A DNA stretch of 64,000 nt from Allobosea sp. 47.2.35 (lineage in GTDB: Bacteria > Pseudomonadota > Alphaproteobacteria > Rhizobiales > Beijerinckiaceae): positions 62,001 to 126,000 of the forward strand of contig NZ_JANLGI010000011.1 of assembly GCF_024655635.1 (NCBI RefSeq). The letters run 5' to 3'. The notes under the pieces are model-generated. The model was not told where the DNA came from. It did not search any database and saw only the letters and a program-made list of their open reading frames with translations. The position numbers and the translations under genes were made by a program. Shown one piece after another: positions 52,832 through 60,798 of this stretch. Position 1 is the first letter of the stretch. Each line of letters starts with the position of its first letter.

Positions 52832-55600
52832 ATGCCTTGCTCGCTCTGGCGGATGGCGCTCCTTGTCCTCGCCTTGTCGCTGCTCTGCGCTGTGGGCACC
52901 CGGCCGGCCTTCGCCCAGAAGGCGGGAAATGTCGCGCTCTGCAAGGATGACCGCACCGAGAAGGGGCTCGCTGCCTGCAACGCCATCCTGAAGGGGAGGG
53001 TCGATCGCAAGGTCAAGGCGATGGCCCATGTCGCGCGCGGCCATACCCAATTGTCGCTCGGCCGCCCGGCCGAGGCTGAGAAGGATTACTCGGAGGCGCT
53101 GGTCCTCGCGCCAAACTTTGCGGCGCTCTACCGGGATCGGGGCCGCGTCCGCTTCACCCTCGGCAACCGCGAGGGGGCGATGGCGGATTTCACCGCCGCC
53201 ATCGAGAACGATCCCTTCGACCCGGACAACCATGCCAATCGCGGCTATCTCAGGCTGCTGCAATATGATTTCGCTGGCGCGGGCGAGGATTTGCGCAAGG
53301 GCCTGTTCTGGCAGAAGCAGCATCCGCGCAGCGACTATCTCCTCGGCCTGCTCGCCTATGCCACCGGCCGTTATACCGATGCCGTCGCGCATATCGACAA
53401 GGGGCGCGAGGGCGGGTTCCGCACCTCCGAGACCTTCATCACCCGTGCCCGCAGCCTGTACTATCTCGGCCTATTCGAAGCCGCCGCGAAGGAGGCGACC
53501 GAGGGGCTCGTCGCCTTCCCGAAGCAGGTCGACCTCATCGAAATCCGCGCCCGCGCGCGGCTGGCCCGCCGCGAATGGCCGGAAGCCCTCGCCGATGCGG
53601 AGGTGGTCGCCGAGGCTCAACCGCGCTTCGGCCGTGCCTATGCGACGCGCGGCGCGGTGAAGTTCGCGACAAAGGATATTGCCGCCGCCACCGCCGACGC
53701 CGACAAGGCGATCGAACTCGATCCCGGCCTGTTCGACGCTCATGAGCTCAAGGCGGACATCCTGCTCGCCTCGGGCGATCAGCCTGGCGCGCGCGCGATC
53801 CTCGCCCGCTCCGCGGCGCGGACCGACGCGAAGATGGCCTATGACATCGCCTCGCGGGAGCGCCATGCGACTCGCGTCGCTGAATTCGACAAGCCGAAGC
53901 CGATCGTCGTCACCGATCTCGACGAGGCCGAGCTGAAGAAGCGCTGCGCGACGCGCGACGATCCCTTGCGCATGCAGAGCTGCGACCGGCTCGTCGAAAC
54001 CGCGACGACGCCGCAGGACAAGGCGGACAGGCTGATCGAGCGCGCCAAGGCCCGGCCTTTCGACAGTCAGATAGGCGATTTCGATCTGGCCGTGGCGGCG
54101 GCGCCCGACTATCTCCCGGCCACGCTGGCCCGCGCCTACGCGCATATGCAGGATTATCGCTACGGCAAGGACCTGACGCCTTTCGACCGGGCCTGGGCCG
54201 ATGCCGACAGCGCTGTCCGGCGTTCGGGGGCGGACAAGGGCATTTGGGCGCAGGCCATGCTGGCGCGTGCCGCCGTCTCCCAGGGCAGGGGGAACTACGA
54301 GGCGGCGGTTGCTGACCTCACCGAGCTCGTCGCTAACGATCCGAAGGCACGGTTCTACCGCGAGGACCGCGCCAGCGCTTTCCTGATGGTTGGGAAGCCC
54401 GCTCAGGCGCTGGAGGATCTGCGTGAGAGGGCGCGTCTGCCGACGGACGTGCCTTCAGGGCTGCAGGGCGAGGATGATCTCGTCGTGGCGCTCATCGAAA
54501 CCGGCGCGCTCGATGAGGCCGTCACAGTTCTCGACAACTGGCGGACCAATCGCTTGCCGGGTGCCTATGCCGAGCAGGCCCTGAGGGCGCGCGTTGCCTT
54601 GGCCCGGGGCGATATGGCGGCCGCGCGGGAACTGGCCGCTGCCGCGCTTGCCGATAACCGCTCGAACATCGCGGCACAGGCCGTGCGTGGGCTTGCCGCT
54701 GCCCGGTTGGGCGATGCGCTCGAAGCGGAATCGGACCTGAGCAAGGTCATCGACGATGCGGTGCCCATTCCTTTCCGGGCCCGGACCTCCGGCCTGACTC
54801 CGGGCCATGTCGCCGACCTCTTCCTGTGGCGCGGGATCGCTCGCGTACAATTGAACCGGGTCAATGCCGCGCGCACTGACTTCGCCGAGGTGATCAAACT
54901 GGCGCCGGACCGGGCGCGCGCCTATGCCGAGCGGGCCGCGCTGAACCTGCGCTCCGACAATCCGGCCGCCCTGAGCGATATCGCGATGGCCCTGCGGATC
55001 GAGCCGAACGAGCCGCGTTGGCAGGCGCTGGCAGCCCGGATCAATCTCGCGACCGGTGATCCCGCCGCCGCCGAGCGTTTCGCCACCGCCGCGCTCGCAG
55101 CCCCTTCGCCGGAAGCGGACCTGCTGCTGCTGCGCGCCAAGGCGAGGCTCGGCCTTGGGCGCTTTGCCGAGGCGGCGGCGGATGCGACGGCCCGGCTTGC
55201 GGCAGCTCCCGGCGATGCCGATGCCCTGTTGTTGCGCAGCGATGCCCGGCTCGGGCAGGGCGATGCGGCGGCCGCGCTCGTCGATGTCGAGGCAGCGCTC
55301 GGGGCGAGGGCCGGGGACCCCCGTCTTCTGCTTGCGCGTGCGGAGCTGAAGGCCAGGCTGGGCGACGTGCCCGGCGCGATCGGTGCCTTCGAAGCTGCTG
55401 CGGCAAGGTCGGAAGCCGCCGTTCAGGCCAATAGGCGGCTGGGCGACCTCTATGCGGGGATCGCTTCTGACCAGCTCGCGCTCGGCTACTACGCCAAGGC
55501 GCTGGAGCAGCCGGCACGCGGCCAACTCGATGAAGCTGCCCGTGAGGCCGCCCGTACCGCCCGCGACGCCCTGATCCGGCGGATGGCCGCGCCGAAATAG
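52832..55600 (+). CDS. Large secreted TPR-repeat protein
   Basis: The 922-residue protein starts with a signal peptide cut after AFA (about residue 28). It is then almost wholly built of tetratricopeptide-like repeats, seen as recurrent A-x-x-D-x-x-x-A-I/L-x-L-x-P units, for example ALVLAPNFAALYRDRGR and AIELDPGLFDAHELKA. I count at least fifteen repeats by eye, with a non-repeat stretch at about 345-380 that contains two cysteines (KKRCATRDDPLRMQSCDRL). GGGAGG before the ATG is good. It is probably a periplasmic or outer-membrane scaffold, and no partner gene is evident. Confidence 0.85.
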   Translation: MPCSLWRMALLVLALSLLCAVGTRPAFAQKAGNVALCKDDRTEKGLAACNAILKGRVDRKVKAMAHVARGHTQLSLGRPAEAEKDYSEALVLAPNFAALYRDRGRVRFTLGNREGAMADFTAAIENDPFDPDNHANRGYLRLLQYDFAGAGEDLRKGLFWQKQHPRSDYLLGLLAYATGRYTDAVAHIDKGREGGFRTSETFITRARSLYYLGLFEAAAKEATEGLVAFPKQVDLIEIRARARLARREWPEALADAEVVAEAQPRFGRAYATRGAVKFATKDIAAATADADKAIELDPGLFDAHELKADILLASGDQPGARAILARSAARTDAKMAYDIASRERHATRVAEFDKPKPIVVTDLDEAELKKRCATRDDPLRMQSCDRLVETATTPQDKADRLIERAKARPFDSQIGDFDLAVAAAPDYLPATLARAYAHMQDYRYGKDLTPFDRAWADADSAVRRSGADKGIWAQAMLARAAVSQGRGNYEAAVADLTELVANDPKARFYREDRASAFLMVGKPAQALEDLRERARLPTDVPSGLQGEDDLVVALIETGALDEAVTVLDNWRTNRLPGAYAEQALRARVALARGDMAAARELAAAALADNRSNIAAQAVRGLAAARLGDALEAESDLSKVIDDAVPIPFRARTSGLTPGHVADLFLWRGIARVQLNRVNAARTDFAEVIKLAPDRARAYAERAALNLRSDNPAALSDIAMALRIEPNEPRWQALAARINLATGDPAAAERFATAALAAPSPEADLLLLRAKARLGLGRFAEAAADATARLAAAPGDADALLLRSDARLGQGDAAAALVDVEAALGARAGDPRLLLARAELKARLGDVPGAIGAFEAAAARSEAAVQANRRLGDLYAGIASDQLALGYYAKALEQPARGQLDEAAREAARTARDALIRRMAAPK

Positions 55601-55721
55601 GCTTTCGGTCGAGGCCATGCGCAACATGAATTGCATGGCCGCCGCCGCCCGCCATTGCCGCTCGCGGCAATGGCGATAAGCTGCCCGTATTGTCCCATCC
55701 GGAACGAATGCGAGTGAGCTG

Positions 55722-56930
55722 ATGAGCGCCCTGACCCCCGAGGAGAAGAAGGTCACCGAGTGGCTGGCGAGCCGCAAGGAGGGCATGGTCGCGCTGCTGC
55801 GCGAGCTGGTCGATACGGATTCCGGCTCCTACGACAAGGCCGGCGTCGACCGGGCCGGCGATGTCGTCGCCCGCTTCCACCGGGCGAACGGGCTCGAGGT
55901 CGAGGTCGTGCCGGATAGCCGCTTCGGCGATGCGGTTCGGGCGCGCCTGCCCAATCCAACGGCCAACGACCAGCGCCCGGTCATGCTGCTCGGCCATCGC
56001 GACACCGTCTTCCCGCAGGGCGAGCCGACGCGTCGGCCCTTCACCATCAAGGGCTCGCGCGCCTATGGGCCGGGCGTAGCCGACATGAAGGCGGGCGTGA
56101 TGATCTCGGCCTTCGTCGCCGCGGCCTTTGCCGAATGCGGCGGCCTCGCAGCGCCGCTCCTGATGCTGACGACCAGCGACGAGGAAATCGGCTCGCCGTC
56201 CTCGCGCCCGGTCATCGAGGCTGCCGCGCGCGAGTCGCGCTGCGTCTTCAATGCCGAGCCCAGCCGCCTGCCGGCCGGCACCGATTTCGCGAAGGACCAC
56301 AGGCAGTCCGTCACCAGCGGCCGCAAGGGCGGCGTCTTCATGCGCGCCGAATTCACCGGCAAGCCGGCCCATTCCGGCGCGAATTACGAGAAGGGCGCCT
56401 CGGCCATCGTCGATCTCGGCCACAAGATCCCGAAGCTCCAGGGCCTCACCGATCTTGAAAAGGGCATCACCGTCAATGTCGGCCTGATCGGCGGCGGCCA
56501 GACCGTCAACACCATCGCGCCCAGCGCCTGGTGCGAGATCGACCTGCGCTATGTCACCGCCGCCCAGCGCGACGAGATGGTCGGCAAGATCAAGGCAATC
56601 GTCGAGGCGCCGGAAGTTGCCGGTACCAGCGCCGTGCTCTCGATCAAGGGCGAGTTCCTGCCGCTGGAGCGCTCCTCGGAATCGGCTGCGCTTTACGACA
56701 CCTACCGCGAGGCGGCGGCCGCTTTCGGCATCGGCGTCACCGCGGAATTCACCGGCGGCTGCGCCGATTCCGGCTTCACCGCCGCGCAAGGCACCCCGAC
56801 CTTGTGCAGCGTCGGCCCGATCGGCGGCATGGCCCATACCCCGGACGAGTTCCTGGAGGTCGAGAGCATCGTCCCGGCGGCGCAGACGTTGGCGCTTGCC
56901 GTGATGCGCGCGGCAGCCAGGGTGGAATGA
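55722..56930 (+). CDS. M20-family metallopeptidase, carboxypeptidase G2-like
   Basis: The 402-residue protein has the dinuclear zinc ligands of M20 peptidases in order: His in LLGHRDTVF (about 87-95), Asp in GPGVADMKAGV, the Glu pair in TTSDEEIGS, Glu in FNAEPSR and a C-terminal His in GGMAHTPDEF. The central dimerisation domain holds FTGKPAHSGANYEKG. The arrangement is nearest to glutamate carboxypeptidase (CPG2) among M20 enzymes. There is no signal peptide, so it is cytoplasmic. It would cleave C-terminal acidic amino acids or a similar amide; the substrate is unknown. Confidence 0.88.
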   Translation: MSALTPEEKKVTEWLASRKEGMVALLRELVDTDSGSYDKAGVDRAGDVVARFHRANGLEVEVVPDSRFGDAVRARLPNPTANDQRPVMLLGHRDTVFPQGEPTRRPFTIKGSRAYGPGVADMKAGVMISAFVAAAFAECGGLAAPLLMLTTSDEEIGSPSSRPVIEAAARESRCVFNAEPSRLPAGTDFAKDHRQSVTSGRKGGVFMRAEFTGKPAHSGANYEKGASAIVDLGHKIPKLQGLTDLEKGITVNVGLIGGGQTVNTIAPSAWCEIDLRYVTAAQRDEMVGKIKAIVEAPEVAGTSAVLSIKGEFLPLERSSESAALYDTYREAAAAFGIGVTAEFTGGCADSGFTAAQGTPTLCSVGPIGGMAHTPDEFLEVESIVPAAQTLALAVMRAAARVE

Positions 56931-56937
56931 CCGGGCA

Positions 56938-57519
56938 CTAACGGCAGAGCAGGTCGATCTTGCGGCTGAGCGAGGGCTCGTCTTCGTTCAGCCGGTCAGT
57001 CAGCGCATGCAGCCAGTTGAAGGCGACCCATAGCTCCAGCCGGTCGTCGATCTCATCGGGCTCGAATTCGCCACGCTCGGCAGCACGCACGAAGATCTCC
57101 CGCGGAGCCGCCAGCCGTTCCGGCATGAACTTGAAGCGCAGCGCGTCGAGCGCGCTGTCGCTGGTCTGCGCTTCGGCGATCAGCCCCTTGAAGACGCGTC
57201 CGGCGGTATCCTCGCGCCAGAAGCGCCAGAGATCCCTCGTGTAGCGCAGCAGATCGGCGCGCAGCGAGCCCTCGTCCGGGACGGGGATGGCCGCATCCTT
57301 GTTCGCTCCGTAGATCGCGATGAACAGGTCGGCCTTGTTCGGCCACCAGCGATAGATCGTCGGCTTGCCGGCGCCTGCACGGCGCGCGACCTCCTCGATC
57401 GAGAAGCCCGCATAGCCCTTCTCCGCCAGTACGGCTCTGGCGGCGTCCTTCACGGCTGCCTCGGTCTCGGGGCTACGACGCGCGCCGATCGAGGCGCGGC
57501 GCTTTGGCTTCGTCTCCAT
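56938..57519 (-). CDS. TetR-family repressor
   Basis: The 193-residue protein has an N-terminal helix-turn-helix (FSIEEVARRAGAGKPTIYRWWPNKADLF, residues about 39-66, with the typical Thr-Ile-Tyr-Arg-Trp recognition end) and a helical ligand domain. It converges with the peptidase gene and is divergent from a 73-residue membrane-protein gene. The 104-base gap between them holds two palindromes that share AAACG...CGTTT, which are likely its own operators. The ligand is unknown. Confidence 0.92.
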   Translation of the reverse strand: METKPKRRASIGARRSPETEAAVKDAARAVLAEKGYAGFSIEEVARRAGAGKPTIYRWWPNKADLFIAIYGANKDAAIPVPDEGSLRADLLRYTRDLWRFWREDTAGRVFKGLIAEAQTSDSALDALRFKFMPERLAAPREIFVRAAERGEFEPDEIDDRLELWVAFNWLHALTDRLNEDEPSLSRKIDLLCR

Positions 57520-57553
57520 TCCCTCGAACCTCGCCAGTCCATCGCTTCGATCT

Positions 57554-57608
57554 TTGACATAACGAAACGGTCCGTTTAAATCAACAAATAGAAACGAAAC
57601 GTTTCGTT
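57554..57608 (+). promoter_or_regulatory. Promoter with two TetR-type operators
   Basis: TTGACA at 57554-57559 and TTAAAT at 57576-57581 make a plausible -35/-10 pair with a 16-base spacer, reading toward the 73-residue membrane protein. AAACGG-T-CCGTTT (57565-57577) lies between them, and AACGAAAC-GTTTCGTT (57593-57608), a perfect 16-bp palindrome, lies just downstream. Binding at either would block transcription. The shared AAACG core suggests one protein, most simply the divergent TetR repressor. Confidence 0.65.
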
Positions 57609-57623
57609 AAATGGAGAAGCCCG

Positions 57624-57845
57624 ATGGCTCTTTCACTCTGGTCCCGCTTTGTCTCGCGCCTGCGTTTCCTGATGGTAGCGACCGTTGGGGCTTATGCGGC
57701 GATCAATCTGATGCTGGCCTTGCTCTCGCCCTTCACCGCGGGCTGGCCCATTTTTGGCGTCACGGCTTTGGCCGTGCCGCCGATGGTGCTTGCGATGGTC
57801 TATGGGGTGATCCCGATCGCCTTCCGCTTCGGTACGCCGCGCTGA
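57624..57845 (+). CDS. Small two-helix membrane protein under TetR control
   Basis: The 73-residue protein has two transmembrane helices (about 15-34 and 42-62) joined by a short loop, with basic residues at the N-terminus and at the end. I do not recognise a family. GGAGAAG five bases upstream supports the ATG. Its promoter contains two palindromic operators, and it converges with the GH15 gene. Small two-helix proteins controlled by TetR repressors can be envelope-stress or efflux accessory proteins, but nothing here proves that. Confidence 0.7.
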   Translation: MALSLWSRFVSRLRFLMVATVGAYAAINLMLALLSPFTAGWPIFGVTALAVPPMVLAMVYGVIPIAFRFGTPR

Positions 57846-57868
57846 ACGATCACCTACCGGGGAGGGGA

Positions 57869-59710
57869 TCAGAACGCCTCTTCCCAATCCCGGCTCAGGC
57901 GCATCGCGCAGTTGATCAGGCCGACATGCGAATAGGTCTGCGGGAAATTGCCCCAGAGCTCGCCGGTCTTCAGGTCGGCATCCTCCGAGAGCAGGCCGAA
58001 GCTGTTGCGTCGCTGCAGGATGCGCCCGAATAGCTCTTTCGCTTCCTCACTGCGCCCGATGGCGTTCAGCGCATCGACATACCAGAAGGCGCAGATCAGG
58101 AAGCCGGTATGCATGTAGCCGAAATCGTCCTGCGTGGCGTAGCGCAGCAGGAGGTCGCCGCGCTTGAGGTCGCGGCCGATCGCCTCGACGGTGGCGACGA
58201 AGCGGGCATCGTCCGGCTTGACGAAGCCGAGCTCGGCCAGCAGCAGCAGGGTGGCGTCGAGGTCCTCGCCGCCGAAGGTCGAGACGAAATGGCCCTTGCC
58301 CTCGTTCCAGATCTGCTCGGCGATGGTGGCCTTCAGCCGCTTGGCCTCGCCCTTCCAGTATTCCTTCCGGTCGGCGCGACCGAGCGTGCCGGCGATGCGG
58401 GCGAGCCGGTCGCAGGCCGCCCAGCACATCACGCTGGAGAAGGAATGCACCGCCTCCTTCTCGCGCAGCTCCCAAGGGCCGGCATCGGGCTTGTCGAAAT
58501 AGGCGATGGCAAGCTCGCCCATGCGTTCGAGCTGCCCGAACAAGGCCTCCTTGCCTGGCTGGATCAAGCGCCGGTCGAAGAAGGAATGCGTCGCCGCCAG
58601 CACGACCGCTCCATAGCCATCGTTCTGGATCTGAGTCGCCGCGCCGTTGCCGAAGCGCACCGGCTGGTGCCCGCGATAGCCTGACAGGTTGCTGGCCTCG
58701 AACTCGGTGAGCGTGCCGCCGCGCGTGATCGGATAGAGCGGCGGCAGGTGCTCGGCACCACTCTCGGAGAAGGTGTCGACGATATTGGTGATGAAGCCGA
58801 GATAGTCCTCCATCGTCCGCGTCGTGCCGAGCCGGTTCAGCGCATGCACGACGAAATAGGCGTCGCGCAGCCAGCAATAGCGGTAGTCCCAGTTGCGCTG
58901 CGTGCCCGGCGCTTCTGGAATCGAGGTGGTGAGAGCCGCGACGATGGCCCCTGTCTCCTCGAAGGAACAGAGCTTCAGCGTGATCGCGGCCCGGATCACC
59001 TCCTTCTGGTACTCGAAGGGGATCGAGAGCGAACGCACCCAGTCGCGCCAATAGTCGGTGGTCTTGTCGAGGAACTCGCGCGAGGTCGTCTCGATCTCGG
59101 CGCGCAGCGCCTCGTCCGAGCCGATGAAGAAGGAATAGGCCTGGTCTACGGCGAAGGGCGTGCCTTCGACGACATAGGACAGCGGCGCATTGGTCGTCAG
59201 CCGGATTGTCTGATCGGCGCCGACATAGCGGACATGGTTGGAGCCGCGCGTGATCTCATCGGGCTCCTCGCCGATGCCGAGGCTAGGCTTGACCAGCACA
59301 CGGATGCGTGGCCGCCCGGAGACGCGCCGGACCCGCCGCACCAGCTGCGGCGGCCGGAAGAAGCGCTCGTAGCGCACGAAGCGCGGCGCGAAATCGAGGA
59401 TCTCGATCGCATTGCCCTGGTCGTCCGAGAGCACGGAGGACAGGATCGCGGTGTTGTCGAGATAGCCCTGCTCGCAGCGCGTCATGCCGACGAGCTCGAT
59501 GCCGAAGAAGCCCTTCTCGGGCTCGGCATCGCCATCCTCGGCCTGGTTGTCGATCAGCGAGCAGAACACTGGATCGCGGTCGAAGCGCGGGAAGCAGCCC
59601 CAGACGATCCGGGCGCGGCGGTCGACGAGCGCGGCGATCGAGCAATTGCCGATCACGCCGAGGTCGAGCGAGGCGGAGTGATGCCCCGCAGTCGAGGTCG
59701 TAACGGTCAT
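57869..59710 (-). CDS. Glycoside hydrolase family 15 protein (glucoamylase/trehalase-like)
   Basis: The 613-residue protein has an N-terminal beta-sandwich (about 1-230) and an alpha/alpha-barrel catalytic domain with the GH15 words NWDYRYCWLRDAYF, ATQIQNDGYG and GELWGNFPQTYSHVGLI. There is no signal peptide, so it acts in the cytoplasm. In this order such proteins are often next to otsA/otsB, and here it is six bases after otsB. Family members include glucoamylases, trehalases and other alpha-glucosidases, and the context favours turnover of trehalose or a glucan linked to it. The exact activity needs an assay. Confidence 0.92.
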   Translation of the reverse strand: MTVTTSTAGHHSASLDLGVIGNCSIAALVDRRARIVWGCFPRFDRDPVFCSLIDNQAEDGDAEPEKGFFGIELVGMTRCEQGYLDNTAILSSVLSDDQGNAIEILDFAPRFVRYERFFRPPQLVRRVRRVSGRPRIRVLVKPSLGIGEEPDEITRGSNHVRYVGADQTIRLTTNAPLSYVVEGTPFAVDQAYSFFIGSDEALRAEIETTSREFLDKTTDYWRDWVRSLSIPFEYQKEVIRAAITLKLCSFEETGAIVAALTTSIPEAPGTQRNWDYRYCWLRDAYFVVHALNRLGTTRTMEDYLGFITNIVDTFSESGAEHLPPLYPITRGGTLTEFEASNLSGYRGHQPVRFGNGAATQIQNDGYGAVVLAATHSFFDRRLIQPGKEALFGQLERMGELAIAYFDKPDAGPWELREKEAVHSFSSVMCWAACDRLARIAGTLGRADRKEYWKGEAKRLKATIAEQIWNEGKGHFVSTFGGEDLDATLLLLAELGFVKPDDARFVATVEAIGRDLKRGDLLLRYATQDDFGYMHTGFLICAFWYVDALNAIGRSEEAKELFGRILQRRNSFGLLSEDADLKTGELWGNFPQTYSHVGLINCAMRLSRDWEEAF

Positions 59711-59716
59711 GGTCGG

Positions 59717-60520
59717 TCAGTCCTGCTTGAAGCTGGCAGCGGAAAGATGGCCGCTTTCGGCGGCTTCGAGAAGGATGTGACGCAGCACCGTCGGCGAGGC
59801 GAGCCGGCAGGTGGCGTGGCTCTCGCGGTCCGCGCCGATGCGCACGGAGACGCCGCCCATGGCGTTGACGGCCTCGAATCCGTCCTCATCGGTGATGTCG
59901 TCGCCGATGAAGACCGGCTGGCGCCCGGCATAGGTCGGGGTCGCCATCAGCCAGGCGATGGCGCTGCCCTTGCTGGCGCCGGCCGGAACCAGCTCCGCGA
60001 CGGACTTGCCTTCCTGCAGGCGCATGCCCGGCCCCATCCGCGCGGCAATGCCGCGCATCAGGGTGAGCGCCTCCTCTTCCAGCGCGGGAGCGAGGCGCCA
60101 ATGCAGCGCAACGGAAATGCGCTTGTCCTCGACGATGATGCCGACATGGCTGTTGGCGAAGCGGACGAGATCGCGCAGGGTCGCGCGCATGCCCTCATGC
60201 GTATCGGCCTGCGAGCGGATTTCGTCGTCGACCCGGATCTGGGCGCCATGCAGCCCGGCGATGTCGAAGCGGTGCGGGGCCAGCACGCCGTCGAGAAAGC
60301 CGATCGGCCGGCCGGAGACGAGGGCGAGCGCGCCGCCGAGCTGGGCCCGCAGCGCTGTCAGCGCTGGAGCGACCCGCCGGTCGAGGCGGACATCGTCCGG
60401 CGAAGGCGCGATTTCCACAAGCGTTCCGTCGAAATCGAGGAATAGAGCGATTTCGCGGTCGATGGGAGCGATCTCGTGAGAGCTCGCGGCGATGTCGGGT
60501 TCGATCAAGGTGGTCATCAT
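59717..60520 (-). CDS. otsB: Trehalose-6-phosphate phosphatase OtsB
   Basis: The 267-residue HAD-superfamily phosphatase has the nucleophile motif FLDFDGTL with Asp29 and Asp31, then SGRPI, the lysine region KGSAIAWLM and the acidic motif GDDITDEDGF. It removes the phosphate from trehalose 6-phosphate to give trehalose. The open frame extends further upstream, but the Met pair at 60520/60517 is the first that fits the family. It forms a two-gene unit with the GH15 gene and is divergent from otsA. Confidence 0.95.
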   Translation of the reverse strand: MMTTLIEPDIAASSHEIAPIDREIALFLDFDGTLVEIAPSPDDVRLDRRVAPALTALRAQLGGALALVSGRPIGFLDGVLAPHRFDIAGLHGAQIRVDDEIRSQADTHEGMRATLRDLVRFANSHVGIIVEDKRISVALHWRLAPALEEEALTLMRGIAARMGPGMRLQEGKSVAELVPAGASKGSAIAWLMATPTYAGRQPVFIGDDITDEDGFEAVNAMGGVSVRIGADRESHATCRLASPTVLRHILLEAAESGHLSAASFKQD

Positions 60521-60716
60521 CTCGTATCTGGGCAGAGAAGGCGGCAGAAGCGCGGCCAAGCAGCCGGGGGCATCCTTTTCTGTCTTATCGCGCGGCGGCC
60601 GCCGCGTCGAAAATAGGGTTCGAGGGGTTGCCTCGATCTGTCGAAAGCCTACCATGGCGGTCGCGATTTCACCGCACGGCTGCCACAGCGCTGCCATGTG
60701 ACCGCGTCCGCACCAC

Positions 60717-60749
60717 GGAAACATTACGCTTTCGGAAGCGTTCTGTTCC
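60717..60749. promoter_or_regulatory. Imperfect palindrome resembling a two-way EcfG promoter
   Basis: On the plus strand GGAAAC is followed after 16 bases by CGTT. On the minus strand GGAAC is followed after 16 bases by CGTA. The general-stress sigma factor EcfG of alphaproteobacteria reads close to GGAAC-N16/17-CGTT, so each strand has one mismatch-type variant. The element lies 50 bases before the otsA ATG and about 197 bases before otsB. Trehalose genes are well-known general-stress targets. The rest of 60521-60798 holds no gene. Confidence 0.4.
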
Positions 60750-60798
60750 TGCCGCCGATGGCGAAATGCGGGCGGCCCCTGCCGGAGAATGCTCGTCC

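Noticed and set aside
58748..60445. 565-codon plus-strand open frame opposite GH15 and otsB
   Set aside because: It is a shadow of two well-supported genes and has no start site with a ribosome-binding sequence.
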